Notes under the pieces: model-generated
Told to the model about the DNA's origin: nothing
What the model saw: only the letters and a program-made list of their open reading frames with translations
Database searches by the model: none
Made by a program: the position numbers and the translations under genes
Source: Tidjanibacter sp.
Lineage (GTDB): Bacteria; Bacteroidota; Bacteroidia; Bacteroidales; Rikenellaceae
Length of the DNA stretch: 6,550 bases
NCBI GenBank assembly: GCA_017547065.1
Contig: JAFYRC010000172.1
Span: 1 to 6,550, forward strand
Direction of reading: 5' to 3'
Shown here: one piece after another, positions 1 through 6,396 of the stretch
Layout of the letters: every line of letters starts with the position of its first letter
Numbering within the stretch: the first letter of the stretch is position 1

Positions 1-46
1 CCGAGAGGGCCAATACCTTAAATATATTTTTAATACTCATTTTCAT
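1..46 (-). CDS. Start of a SusD-like outer-membrane lipoprotein gene (partial)
   Basis: Only the first 15 codons lie in the window, reading MKMSIKNIFKVLALS, a basic then hydrophobic start like that of a signal peptide. The assignment rests mainly on position: it begins 29 bases after the stop of a SusC/RagA-type gene on the same strand, where the partner SusD gene almost always lies. SusD proteins are surface lipoproteins that cap the SusC barrel and bind the ligand. The lipobox cysteine expected near residue 20 would lie outside the window. An in-frame ATG two codons later (40-38) is a possible alternative start. The leader just upstream is A-rich (GAAAACAAAAGAGT), usual for Bacteroidetes initiation. 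The identity is inference from synteny. Confidence 0.72.
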   Translation of the reverse strand, partial: MKMSIKNIFKVLALS

Positions 47-75
47 ACTCTTTTGTTTTCACTGGTTAAAGGGGG

Positions 76-1455
76 TTAGAATGTGAGCGACAACTCTCCG
101 GAGAAGGTGCGCGAGCGACCTGCCTTACCGAACGCATAGTTCTGATAGGAGTTCTTGTCGGGGCTGTATCCGGGGGTCCAAACGTATGGATTGTCGGCCA
201 GCAGGGTGATGTTTGCACCCTGAACACCAATCCTCTTGCATACATCTTTTGGCACAGTGTAGGTCAACGCAACGGTCTTAATCTGAACGTTGGTACGGTC
301 GTAGAGGAAACGGGTCGAACCCATCGAACCAAGAGCGTCGTTGTCATTAACAATCTTGGGGTTGATGGACAAATCACCGGGCTCACGCCAATGCTCCAAC
401 GCGTTCACCGAAGCGTTCTCCGAAATTGCATCATTACCATCGTCCACGCCAATCGACGAGCACATATCGTAGCCACCAAGCTGGTAGTTGGCCTGAATAC
501 GCAACGAGAAGTTCTTGTAACGGAAGGTGTTGACAATACCACCCTCCAAGTCTGGTACTTTCGAGTAGTCGGGGTTAATCACACGGTTGTCATAGCTGAA
601 CGAGAAGGTAATATTACCATTCTTGTCGTACCACATAGGCCTACCGGTTGCGGGGTCAACACCTGCCCAGCGTACCAGCCACCAGTGGTTCTTACTTGCA
701 CCCTCCATCCATACGGTATCGAAGAAACCGGTGTGGTTACCCTTGTAGAGCTTCACAATCAGGTTATCATTGTGCGAGCCGTTAAGGTCGGTGCGCCACT
801 CGAAGTCGGGGGTCTTAATATTAACGGTCGAGAGAGTAATCTCATAACCGAGGTTCTGGATCTCACCAACGTTACGGGTTACGCCACCGTCGGTGATAAC
901 CATCGAAACGCGTCCGTCGTAGAGAAGGTTGTCGGTGTATTTCTCATAGCCCTCAACCTCCAAGGTGATCCTATCCCACAGGCTCACCATCACACCCACG
1001 TTGGTGGTGCGGGTGTTCTCCCACGACAAACCGGGGTTGGGCACTTTCGAGATGGTTGCACCCATCGAGCCACCATAGGTATTACCATCGCCATAGGTGT
1101 AGGAACCATAGGCCGACGAGGTGTCCACACGCGAGTTACCACTGTTACCATAAGAGCCTTTCAACTTAAGCTGTGTAATCACGTCCTTGTTAAACCAGTG
1201 CTCATTGTGCACATTCCACGACAAACCGAGCGCCGAGAAGTTACCAAAACGAGCATACTTGCTGAAGGAACTGTAACCCTGCTTACGAGCAGTCAGCGTC
1301 AGGTAGTAGCGCTGGTCGTAGGAGTAGGAGAACTGTCCGAGGTACGACAACGAACGGGTATACTTCATATTCGACGAGCCGTCGATTGTGGAGCCGTCTA
1401 CATAAGCGAGCTCCTTGATAAAGTCATTTGCAAAGCCGTGACCCGTGATGCTCAT
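76..1455 (-). CDS. C-terminal barrel fragment of the SusC-like transporter
   Basis: This 459-codon frame holds the second half of the TonB-dependent beta-barrel: alternating aromatic/polar strands such as YSYDQRYYLTLTARK, FRYKNFSLRIQANYQ and ALTYTVPKD, then the SusC-typical tail VWTPGYSPD and a terminal phenylalanine (SLTF) expected for BAM recognition. The true coding frame extends upstream of the ATG at 1455, through KHKIGALAAIEF and HKEYRT, back to the frameshift near 1524, so this ATG is an internal methionine, not the natural start. It has no signal peptide, so a separately made product could not reach the outer membrane. Its ATG overlaps the stop of the N-terminal frame (ATGA), with AAGGAG at 1470-1465; that looks like translational coupling but is probably coincidental. 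Confidence 0.82.
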   Translation of the reverse strand: MSITGHGFANDFIKELAYVDGSTIDGSSNMKYTRSLSYLGQFSYSYDQRYYLTLTARKQGYSSFSKYARFGNFSALGLSWNVHNEHWFNKDVITQLKLKGSYGNSGNSRVDTSSAYGSYTYGDGNTYGGSMGATISKVPNPGLSWENTRTTNVGVMVSLWDRITLEVEGYEKYTDNLLYDGRVSMVITDGGVTRNVGEIQNLGYEITLSTVNIKTPDFEWRTDLNGSHNDNLIVKLYKGNHTGFFDTVWMEGASKNHWWLVRWAGVDPATGRPMWYDKNGNITFSFSYDNRVINPDYSKVPDLEGGIVNTFRYKNFSLRIQANYQLGGYDMCSSIGVDDGNDAISENASVNALEHWREPGDLSINPKIVNDNDALGSMGSTRFLYDRTNVQIKTVALTYTVPKDVCKRIGVQGANITLLADNPYVWTPGYSPDKNSYQNYAFGKAGRSRTFSGELSLTF

Positions 1456-3128
1456 TGTACGGTACTCCTTGTGTACAAACTCAATAGCCGCCAGCGCACC
1501 GATTTTGTGTTTACCAAAGGTGCGGTGAAGTTCACACGGTTGATGGAGTTTGCAGTGAGCGAGAATACGCCTGCCCTACGCGAATAACCATTCAAGCCGC
1601 TCTCATACATACCATCGAGTGTGTTGCGCGAGTAGTAGATTGCCTCGGCCGTGGAGGTATAACTTGCACCATTCTGCGTAGTGAATTTCAGGCCCTTAAG
1701 AGGCTCCCACTCCAAGCTCACGTTGGCATCACCACTGAAAGTCTTCTGGTTGTCGTCGTTATACATACGGTTGGGCACCTCATTGGAGTTGAACTTCGAC
1801 TTGTAGAGCTCATACTCGCCCGTTACAGCGTTTTTCTTATAATAGTAGTTATACAGCCTAGGAGTTACGCCATCTGCTTCATAGGGGCCATAAATAGGTA
1901 ACTCCGAAAGAGTATAAAGACCATTTGCCGAGAAGAGATCGTTGTTGTTATAGGAGCCCGAGAGGTTAACTTTCAGGCTCACGTTACGACCAATCTTATA
2001 GTCGGTCTTACTACGAATCGTGATACGCTCCTGCATATCGCCAATAGTGGTGGAGTTCTGCTTGAAGTAACCACCCGAAACATAGCTATTCATATTCTTG
2101 TTACCACCGCTTGCAGAGACGTTGACCTGCATGGTCTGACCGAGGTCGTTGTACACATCAAACCAATCGGTGTCTACACCGGTGTAGGTAGTATACTCGT
2201 TATCGCGGTAGGGGAAGTTCTCGGCCTTCTCGCCTGAGTTAACCCACGCCTCCATTGCGTAACCCCTCCACTGCTCGGCATTCATATACTTGATGCGGGT
2301 GGAGTTGTCCAACGACGACACACCATACCTTATCGAAGCGTTCAGGCGGGTCTTCTGGCTGCGGCCGTGCTTGGTGGTCACAAGGATTACACCGTTGGCA
2401 CCATCGGCACCATAGAGTGCGGTGGTTGCAGCGTCCTTCAACACGGTCATCGACTCGATATCATCGGGGTTGATGAACGACAGAGGGCTCACAGTGGCGT
2501 TTGTACCGCTCACGGTAGTCTTATCACCAGTGTAGATGGGCACACCGTCCACGATCCACAAAGGCTCGCTTGATGCGCTCAACGAAGCATCACCACGGAT
2601 ACGGGTGGTGTACCTCACACGGGTAGCATCGGAGCCCTGCTCAATACTCACACCCGGCACCAAACCGGCCAACATATTGTCGATTCGTGCTGCGGGCATC
2701 TGCACCAGCGACTCCGAGTTTACCTGGAAAGCCGAACCGGTCAGGTCGGAGCGTTTCTGTACCACACCATAACCGGTTGTGATCTCAATCTCCTCCATCA
2801 CGGTAGCTCCGGCCATCAGTGCCACATCAATCTTGGTGCGCTTGCCGATGACAACCTCCTCGTCCGCCATACCCATGTAAGAGTACACAAGCACGGTCTG
2901 GTCGGTTGCTCCGCTTACCTTAATAATATATTCACCATTCTTACCCGAAGCGATACCCGTAGCGGCATCCTTCACCATAACAGTTGCGCCAACGAGGCCC
3001 TCACCCGTGGTACCATCCACGATGCGACCCTTGATGGTGCGCTCACTTCCTTGTGCATAGGCCGACGAGAGCGACAGGAGCATCGCAGCCATCAGTCCCA
3101 ACACAACATTAAGTCGAAATTTGTTCAT
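1452..3128 (-). CDS. N-terminal fragment of the SusC-like transporter (signal peptide, regulatory-like domain, plug, early barrel)
   Basis: This 558-codon frame starts at the ATG at 3128. Residues 1-25 form a signal peptide ending AYA before Gln26. Residues about 32-108 are a CarboxypepD_reg-like beta-sandwich (IKGRIVDGTTGEGLVGATV). A TonB-box-like segment, EEIEITTGYG, lies near 112-121. The plug spans about 124-252 and includes TRIRGDASLS, LWIVDGVPI, and DDIESMTVLKDA followed by YGADGANGVILVTTK, all hallmark SusC motifs. Barrel strands begin near 260. The true frame ends at Thr535; residues 536-558 (APLVNTKSVRW and onward to a stop) are out-of-frame and match nothing expected. If translated, the product would be exported but would lack most of the barrel and would probably be degraded in the periplasm. 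The leader before the ATG is A-rich (ACAAAACAAAAACAAAATAA), with no clear Shine-Dalgarno. Confidence 0.85.
   Translation of the reverse strand: MNKFRLNVVLGLMAAMLLSLSSAYAQGSERTIKGRIVDGTTGEGLVGATVMVKDAATGIASGKNGEYIIKVSGATDQTVLVYSYMGMADEEVVIGKRTKIDVALMAGATVMEEIEITTGYGVVQKRSDLTGSAFQVNSESLVQMPAARIDNMLAGLVPGVSIEQGSDATRVRYTTRIRGDASLSASSEPLWIVDGVPIYTGDKTTVSGTNATVSPLSFINPDDIESMTVLKDAATTALYGADGANGVILVTTKHGRSQKTRLNASIRYGVSSLDNSTRIKYMNAEQWRGYAMEAWVNSGEKAENFPYRDNEYTTYTGVDTDWFDVYNDLGQTMQVNVSASGGNKNMNSYVSGGYFKQNSTTIGDMQERITIRSKTDYKIGRNVSLKVNLSGSYNNNDLFSANGLYTLSELPIYGPYEADGVTPRLYNYYYKKNAVTGEYELYKSKFNSNEVPNRMYNDDNQKTFSGDANVSLEWEPLKGLKFTTQNGASYTSTAEAIYYSRNTLDGMYESGLNGYSRRAGVFSLTANSINRVNFTAPLVNTKSVRWRLLSLYTRSTVQ
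1521..1526 (-). other. Probable one-base deletion site in susC
   Basis: On the coding strand the text reads GTG AAC TTC ACC GCA CCT TTG, after which the protein turns to nonsense. Adding one C after ACC gives GTG AAC TTC ACC CGC ACC TTT GGT AAA (VNFT-RTFGK), joining smoothly to HKIGALAAIEF. Arg/Lys-Thr-Phe-Gly-Lys-His is a normal SusC strand-turn. The lost base lies in what would be a CCC run, seen as CC at 1525-1524. I see no classical slippery heptamer here. Confidence 0.75.
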
Positions 3129-3183
3129 AAGTGGTTATTTTGTTTTTGTTTTGTCGTTTTCAGTAGAGGCCTCGGTCGAAGAC
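3129..3183 (-). promoter_or_regulatory. Short intergenic leader between metalloprotease and susC
   Basis: The 55 bases contain no terminator and no TAnnTTTG promoter box, so the two genes are probably co-transcribed. The part nearest the susC start is unstructured and A-rich (AAAACGACAAAACAAAAAC), fitting the SD-independent, A-rich initiation regions of Bacteroidetes. An 8-base palindrome, GAGGCCTC, sits at about 3165-3172 but leaves no room for a real hairpin. Confidence 0.5.
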
Positions 3184-5868
3184 TTACTTCCTACCCTCAA
3201 GTTTCATATTAATCATCTCCAGCAAGTTCTGGTAGTGAACTTTGTTGGTACCCGATGAACGAGCAATCAACTTTTCGAGTTTAGCTTTGGTGCTGAGCAC
3301 CTCGCCATAGAAGTGCATCTGGGTCTCATCAACAGCCCTCATATTAACAGACTTCTGGATTCCGTAGCCGGCAGGACCGAACGAAGTCTCATTCTCAAAG
3401 AGCATCGAAGCAACGGCGCTCTTGCCATTCTCGTCCTCATACTGCCTAAGCTGCTCGGCATAACGCTCCACAAGGCCGCTCTCGTCCAAATCGAAAGCCA
3501 AAATGTGGTCCACCGAAGGAGCATAAGCCTCCTCTGCCAATGAGGTAAGGCTTGCCGACATAAGGCTTGCCTTTGTGCAACCGACAAGAATGATGGTATT
3601 TACCCAGTGCCTCTGCTTCATCCTGTCGTGGAGAGTGAGGTTCTTACCGGCATTGGTGGGAGCCCACACCCAATTGCGGCACTCGTTCATCCACTCCTCC
3701 AGGGTAAAGGCCTCACCCTCGGATGCCAGATAGGAACAGAGTGCGATGGGAGCATAGGTTGCAAAGATTGCCCTTGCGTGGTTGAAGGCAACCACCTCGG
3801 CCCTGCTTACACGCAGGCGGAACATATCGGTAAGCTCTTCGTTATCAATCCATCCGCAGTTATCAACCTGCTTCATAGCCCAACGCAAAGCCTTCTTCTG
3901 GTAGTCGGCACTCACGGGCACAGCCCTCTGCGAAGCCTCCGACACGTGGGTGGAGGTAAGATAGACACCGCCCACATTGAGCAGAACGGCGTTCATATAG
4001 CGGTTATACTGTTTCACGAGTGCATCATAGAGCGCCTCGCGGTATTTACCATAGGAGTCAACCTCGTCGCCAATCCACTCACCCATGTGTTTCACAATGT
4101 ATTGGAGGTTCTGCACACCATACTGCGAAGCCTGCACGGGATCGTCGCTCAGGTCCTCCTCAATGGCGCTGGGGTCCAAGCGAGCGCTGGTCTGCTGACG
4201 ACCATAGCGGTAAGTTTTGTCACCAGCCTTGGCAGCCACCCACTGCTCCAACACTTTGGCCTCGGCCCACATATCCTCTGCCTCGGGCACGGGTTTATAG
4301 GCATACTCGATGAGCCAATAGTCATAGGCGCCAAGTGCGGGAGGGCCGAGAGCCACACCCTTATCCTGGGGCTGAGCAACATAGTTGAACCTTGCATAGT
4401 CCATAATGCTGACGGTGGTACCGTTCTTCTGGGTGTACTCCGCATCGCGCAACGACTCCACGGGAATTGCAGCCGAAGCCGACATATTGTGCATAAAGCC
4501 CAAACAGTGGCCCACCTCGTGTGCCAAAACGTAGGACCACGAGTCATCCCTCACCTCGGGGTGGAGGCGCAAACCACGTACCCTCTCGTCCACCTGTGCA
4601 GTCTGCACAAAGCGCCATGAGTGGATGGTGCTAACCACGTCGCTGTAAACAATCACCGAAGCATTGATAATCTCGCCCGAGCGAGGGTCAACCCACGAGG
4701 GGCCCATAGCATTTGCTGTGGTCGAAGGCAACCAACGTACGCAGGAGTATTTCAAGTTGTCGGGGTCGAAGTTGGGGTCGTCCTTAGGATAGTCCAACAG
4801 CCTTACAACATTCTTAAAACCAATTTTCTCGAAGGCCATATTCCACCTCTCAACACCCTCTTTGGCTGCGGGACGCAACTCTGCGGGGAATGCATCGTCC
4901 AGGTAGAAGATGATAGGTTTCTTGGGCTCCACCAACTCACCCTTAGCATAGGCCTCCTCGTCGGCGGGCTCTACCCTCCAACGGTGGATAATCGAATAGG
5001 TATCGCTCTGCTCGGTGGGAGCATCCAAGGTGGTGCGGCTGGAGAGGAAAATACCAACCCTCGAGTCGGCAACCCTCGCACGTGCGGGCTCCTCGGGTAA
5101 GAGGAGAATGGTACGGGTAACCAAAGCGGTCACAGCAGCAGTTGCCTTTCCGCCAAGGATATCCTGCACCGTAGCCTTACCGGAGAGGTAGGAACGAATG
5201 CTAACATTATCCTCGAATGCTTTGGTTTCGCCCAGGTGGAAGAGATTGTCATCCCACTTAATAGTCAACGACGCAAGAAGGCCCGACTTGTCGGCAATGG
5301 GCACAAGTTCCTTAACCGAGCCTTTCAGCAGAGGGGTAATCTCAAACACGGTAGCTGCGCTGTCGGGAGTCAGACACGCAGTCTTGAATTTCATCATAAT
5401 GGGGTCAATGTTAACCCTCTTCACGGCCTCACTCTGCTCCTCTTTGTGGTCGGGAATAAGATTCACCTGGGTAAGGTAAACCATGGTGTCAATTTTCACA
5501 AAACGACAGTGGAGGGGCTTCTGGGGCTTGTATCCCACCGAACCCAGCGAGCCATTGCTAATCTCGCTGATGGTGCTGGCAATAAGCACATCCCTACCGA
5601 AGATATCATTACCCACCTCGGCATAAATCTTATCACCCACGGTGTGGAGGGTCATAAAGTCACCCTCGGCGGTACGACACTTGGTCTTATCGCCAAAGAG
5701 TTTTTCATATTTAGACTTGGATTTCTTGGCCTTGTTCTCAACAGCAGCGGTATCCACCACCTCCTGCTTCTTTGCTTTCTTACCAAAAGGCCACACTGCA
5801 GCCTCCGCGCTTGTGAGCGAAAAAACTACCATTGCACAAAGCAACCCAACCTTCAAATTACGTTTCAT
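3184..5868 (-). CDS. Secreted zinc-dependent metalloprotease, DUF5118/DUF5117/DUF4953 (Met-zincin) family
   Basis: This 894-residue protein is a predicted exported metzincin peptidase of the family common in Bacteroidetes, whose physiological substrates are mostly unknown. Residues 1-23 are a signal peptide ending AEA; there is no lipobox, so it is probably periplasmic or released rather than lipid-anchored. A Lys-rich stretch (about 30-58) leads into a DUF5118-like segment (about 50-90) and a DUF5117-like region (about 90-290). The catalytic DUF4953 part contains HEVGHCLGFMH, giving zinc ligands His450, His454 and His460 with the general base Glu451. The Met-turn SIMDYARF has Met489. The C-terminal part is largely helical. 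Length and motifs are normal and the active site is intact. It is the first gene of the operon, 55 bases ahead of the susC-like gene, which suggests it processes the imported substrate. The ATG at 5868 is set by the signal peptide. Confidence 0.93.
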   Translation of the reverse strand: MKRNLKVGLLCAMVVFSLTSAEAAVWPFGKKAKKQEVVDTAAVENKAKKSKSKYEKLFGDKTKCRTAEGDFMTLHTVGDKIYAEVGNDIFGRDVLIASTISEISNGSLGSVGYKPQKPLHCRFVKIDTMVYLTQVNLIPDHKEEQSEAVKRVNIDPIMMKFKTACLTPDSAATVFEITPLLKGSVKELVPIADKSGLLASLTIKWDDNLFHLGETKAFEDNVSIRSYLSGKATVQDILGGKATAAVTALVTRTILLLPEEPARARVADSRVGIFLSSRTTLDAPTEQSDTYSIIHRWRVEPADEEAYAKGELVEPKKPIIFYLDDAFPAELRPAAKEGVERWNMAFEKIGFKNVVRLLDYPKDDPNFDPDNLKYSCVRWLPSTTANAMGPSWVDPRSGEIINASVIVYSDVVSTIHSWRFVQTAQVDERVRGLRLHPEVRDDSWSYVLAHEVGHCLGFMHNMSASAAIPVESLRDAEYTQKNGTTVSIMDYARFNYVAQPQDKGVALGPPALGAYDYWLIEYAYKPVPEAEDMWAEAKVLEQWVAAKAGDKTYRYGRQQTSARLDPSAIEEDLSDDPVQASQYGVQNLQYIVKHMGEWIGDEVDSYGKYREALYDALVKQYNRYMNAVLLNVGGVYLTSTHVSEASQRAVPVSADYQKKALRWAMKQVDNCGWIDNEELTDMFRLRVSRAEVVAFNHARAIFATYAPIALCSYLASEGEAFTLEEWMNECRNWVWAPTNAGKNLTLHDRMKQRHWVNTIILVGCTKASLMSASLTSLAEEAYAPSVDHILAFDLDESGLVERYAEQLRQYEDENGKSAVASMLFENETSFGPAGYGIQKSVNMRAVDETQMHFYGEVLSTKAKLEKLIARSSGTNKVHYQNLLEMINMKLEGRK

Positions 5869-5915
5869 ATCTACTGTTTTTTATTATTTAATGCGCTGTA
5901 AAAAAAGAGCATATC

Positions 5916-5928
5916 GGGAAAGCGTCCC
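5916..5928 (-). other. Small hairpin in the metalloprotease 5' leader
   Basis: GGGA (5916-5919) pairs with TCCC (5925-5928) around a five-base loop, just downstream of the putative transcription start. The stem is only 4 bp, so it is weak and may be chance. Confidence 0.2.
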
Positions 5929-5938
5929 AATGTTACCA

Positions 5939-5972
5939 CAAATATATATAAAATATGGGAGAATGTTGCAAA
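5939..5972 (-). promoter_or_regulatory. Putative Bacteroidetes-type promoter for the metalloprotease-susCD operon
   Basis: On the minus strand, TATATTTG at 5946-5939 matches the Bacteroidetes -7 consensus TAnnTTTG exactly. TTTG at 5972-5969 can serve as the -33 box. The gap is 22 bases, slightly more than the usual 19-21. Transcription would start near 5930-5934, leaving an untranslated leader of about 65 bases before the ATG at 5868. The surrounding DNA is strongly AT-rich. No operator is recognisable. Confidence 0.5.
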
Positions 5973-6069
5973 TTTTGAATGTAAAAAATTTTAAAAACTA
6001 GCCTTTTTTGCCAAAACTCTACATTGAATTAGCGGATTGACAATGGGAAATCGGAGCAAATGCGATTAA

Positions 6070-6107
6070 GGAAGGGCAAGAAAGGGCAAGGAAGGGCAGG
6101 AAGGGTA
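6070..6107 (+). repeat. Left decamer tandem repeat array (GGAAGGGCAA), possible G-quadruplex
   Basis: Four units follow one another: GGAAGGGCAA (6070-6079), GAAAGGGCAA (6080-6089), GGAAGGGCA (6090-6098) and GGAAGGGTA (6099-6107). The strand is almost all purine. The GGG runs at 6074, 6084, 6094 and 6103 are separated by 7, 7 and 6 bases, which fits the G3N1-7 rule for an intramolecular G-quadruplex on the plus strand. More units of the same type lie beyond the neighbouring palindrome. Confidence 0.75.
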
Positions 6108-6109
6108 CT

Positions 6110-6142
6110 CCCCCTCTAAGTTAGAGGGGGTGCCCGAAGGGC
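6110..6142. repeat. GC-rich REP-like palindrome pair
   Basis: CCCCCTCTAA (6110-6119) and TTAGAGGGGG (6121-6130) are perfect 10-base inverted arms around a single G. Physically this is an 8-bp stem with an AAGTT loop. A second hairpin, GCCC-GAA-GGGC (6132-6142), follows at once, then another G5 run at 6143-6147. Paired short GC-rich palindromes in an intergenic space are the pattern of dispersed REP-type elements; I recall similar sequences in Alistipes-like genomes but could not check. Neither arm is followed by a T-run, so it is not a classical terminator on either strand. Confidence 0.65.
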
Positions 6143-6161
6143 GGGGGCGTCTGTCCGTCGG

Positions 6162-6191
6162 CGAAGGGTAAGGAAGGGCAAGGAAGAACAA
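6162..6191 (+). repeat. Right decamer repeat units
   Basis: CGAAGGGTAA (6162-6171), GGAAGGGCAA (6172-6181) and the degenerate GGAAGAACAA (6182-6191) continue the decamer family seen at 6070-6107. The 8 bases GAAGGGTA occur on both sides of the palindrome (6100-6107 and 6163-6170), so the palindrome appears to interrupt one array. Confidence 0.65.
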
Positions 6192-6212
6192 CGCCCTACC
6201 ATCTACACAAAA

Positions 6213-6225
6213 CAGGCAACGCCTG
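6213..6225. repeat. Small hairpin CAGGC-AAC-GCCTG
   Basis: CAGGC (6213-6217) and GCCTG (6221-6225) form a 5-bp stem with a three-base loop, shortly before the large palindrome. No U-run follows. Its role is unknown and it may be chance in this repeat-rich stretch. Confidence 0.3.
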
Positions 6226-6235
6226 CGGTCGACGG

Positions 6236-6361
6236 TTAAAACGCAGAGAACAGAGGGATTTTTGCGCCAAACAAAGGAGCGAGCCCGGAGCCTACAGAGG
6301 TAGGTGAGGAGCTCGCTCTCTGATGGTTGGTGCAAAAAGCGCCTGACAATCTGCGTTTTAA
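6236..6361 (+). repeat. 126-base nested imperfect palindrome; MITE-like element or structured leader RNA
   Basis: Four arms nest into one long hairpin: TTAAAACGCAGA (6236-6247) with TCTGCGTTTTAA (6350-6361), perfect over 12 bases; TTTTTGCGCCAA (6259-6270) with TTGGTGCAAAAA (6327-6338); GGAGCGAGC (6276-6284) with GCTCGCTCT (6311-6319); and GCCTAC (6290-6295) with GTAGGT (6300-6305), closed by an AGAG loop. The internal loops are 11x11, 5x7 and 5x5 bases. The three non-Watson-Crick pairs (6266/6331, 6276/6319, 6290/6305) are all G-U when read as plus-strand RNA, but would be C-A mismatches in a minus-strand RNA. This favours a folded plus-strand transcript, perhaps the leader of the gene at 6419. 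Perfect ends could also mark a small non-autonomous mobile element; I see no clear target-site duplication. Confidence 0.7.
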
Positions 6362-6396
6362 AATAAAAGTTGGGGATACCTCACGGCATCCCCAAC
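6359..6396 (-). terminator. Intrinsic-terminator-like hairpin on the minus strand
   Basis: GTTGGGGAT (6369-6377) pairs perfectly with ATCCCCAAC (6388-6396) over 9 bp, and CC/GG can pair again inside around a TCAC loop. Read on the minus strand, the stem is followed at once by TTTTATTTT (6368-6360), the classical U-rich tail. On the plus strand no T-run follows. It could stop transcription entering from the right before it meets the metalloprotease operon. It also lies only 22 bases before the ATG of the plus-strand gene, so it may act on that gene's leader instead. Confidence 0.5.

Larger units (their letters stand above)
76..3128 (-). pseudogene. SusC/RagA-family TonB-linked outer-membrane transporter, split by a frameshift
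   Basis: Taken whole, this is a SusC/RagA-type TonB-dependent transporter, which moves bound nutrients (glycans, or peptides in the RagA case) across the outer membrane using TonB energy. The first 535 codons carry a signal peptide, a carboxypeptidase-regulatory-like domain, a TonB box and the plug. The rest of the barrel continues in another frame, ending in the aromatic C-terminus LSLTF. One missing base at about 1524-1525 separates the two. Restoring a C gives a protein of about 1,016-1,017 residues, normal for the family. There is no STN domain before the regulatory-like domain, so the sigma/anti-sigma signalling type is unlikely. It follows a metalloprotease gene by 55 bases without a terminator and precedes the SusD-like gene by 29 bases. 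As read it cannot make an intact barrel; a sequencing error is the main alternative. Confidence 0.88.

Noticed and set aside
1452..1530. Programmed ribosomal frameshift joining the two susC halves
   Set aside because: A -1 shift would be needed, but no X XXY YYZ heptamer or following stem-loop is evident near the switch point, and SusC genes are not known to use recoding. A lost base explains the text more simply.
391..1587. Long plus-strand open frame of 398 codons opposite the C-terminal part of susC
   Set aside because: The minus strand encodes clear TonB-dependent barrel text here. The plus-strand peptide (Val/Thr/His-rich, no domain) is the usual mirror of codon bias.
3165..3172. GAGGCCTC palindrome as a terminator between metalloprotease and susC
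   Set aside because: It has no loop and no T-run after it, so it cannot fold into a useful terminator hairpin.
3607..4620. Plus-strand open frame of 337 codons opposite the metalloprotease
   Set aside because: It is antisense to the catalytic domain with HEVGHCLGFMH; its peptide shows no family motif and no start context.
6070..6191. CRISPR array
   Set aside because: Units are only about 10 bases, nearly contiguous and without unique spacers; this is a simple tandem repeat.
6066..6335. Minus-strand open frame of 89 codons through the repeat block
   Set aside because: Its codons are wholly made of the decamer repeats, the REP-like palindrome and the arms of the large hairpin; the peptide is low-complexity (FLALPYPS-type repeats, Arg/Cys-rich) with no domain. 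It is a by-product of non-coding repeats.
6236..6361. Integron attC site or a retron msr-msd
   Set aside because: No GTTRRRY/RYYYAAC core sites flank the palindrome, no integrase or reverse transcriptase is in the window, and the 44 visible residues downstream show no reverse transcriptase motif. The right-hand gene is too incomplete to exclude every alternative.
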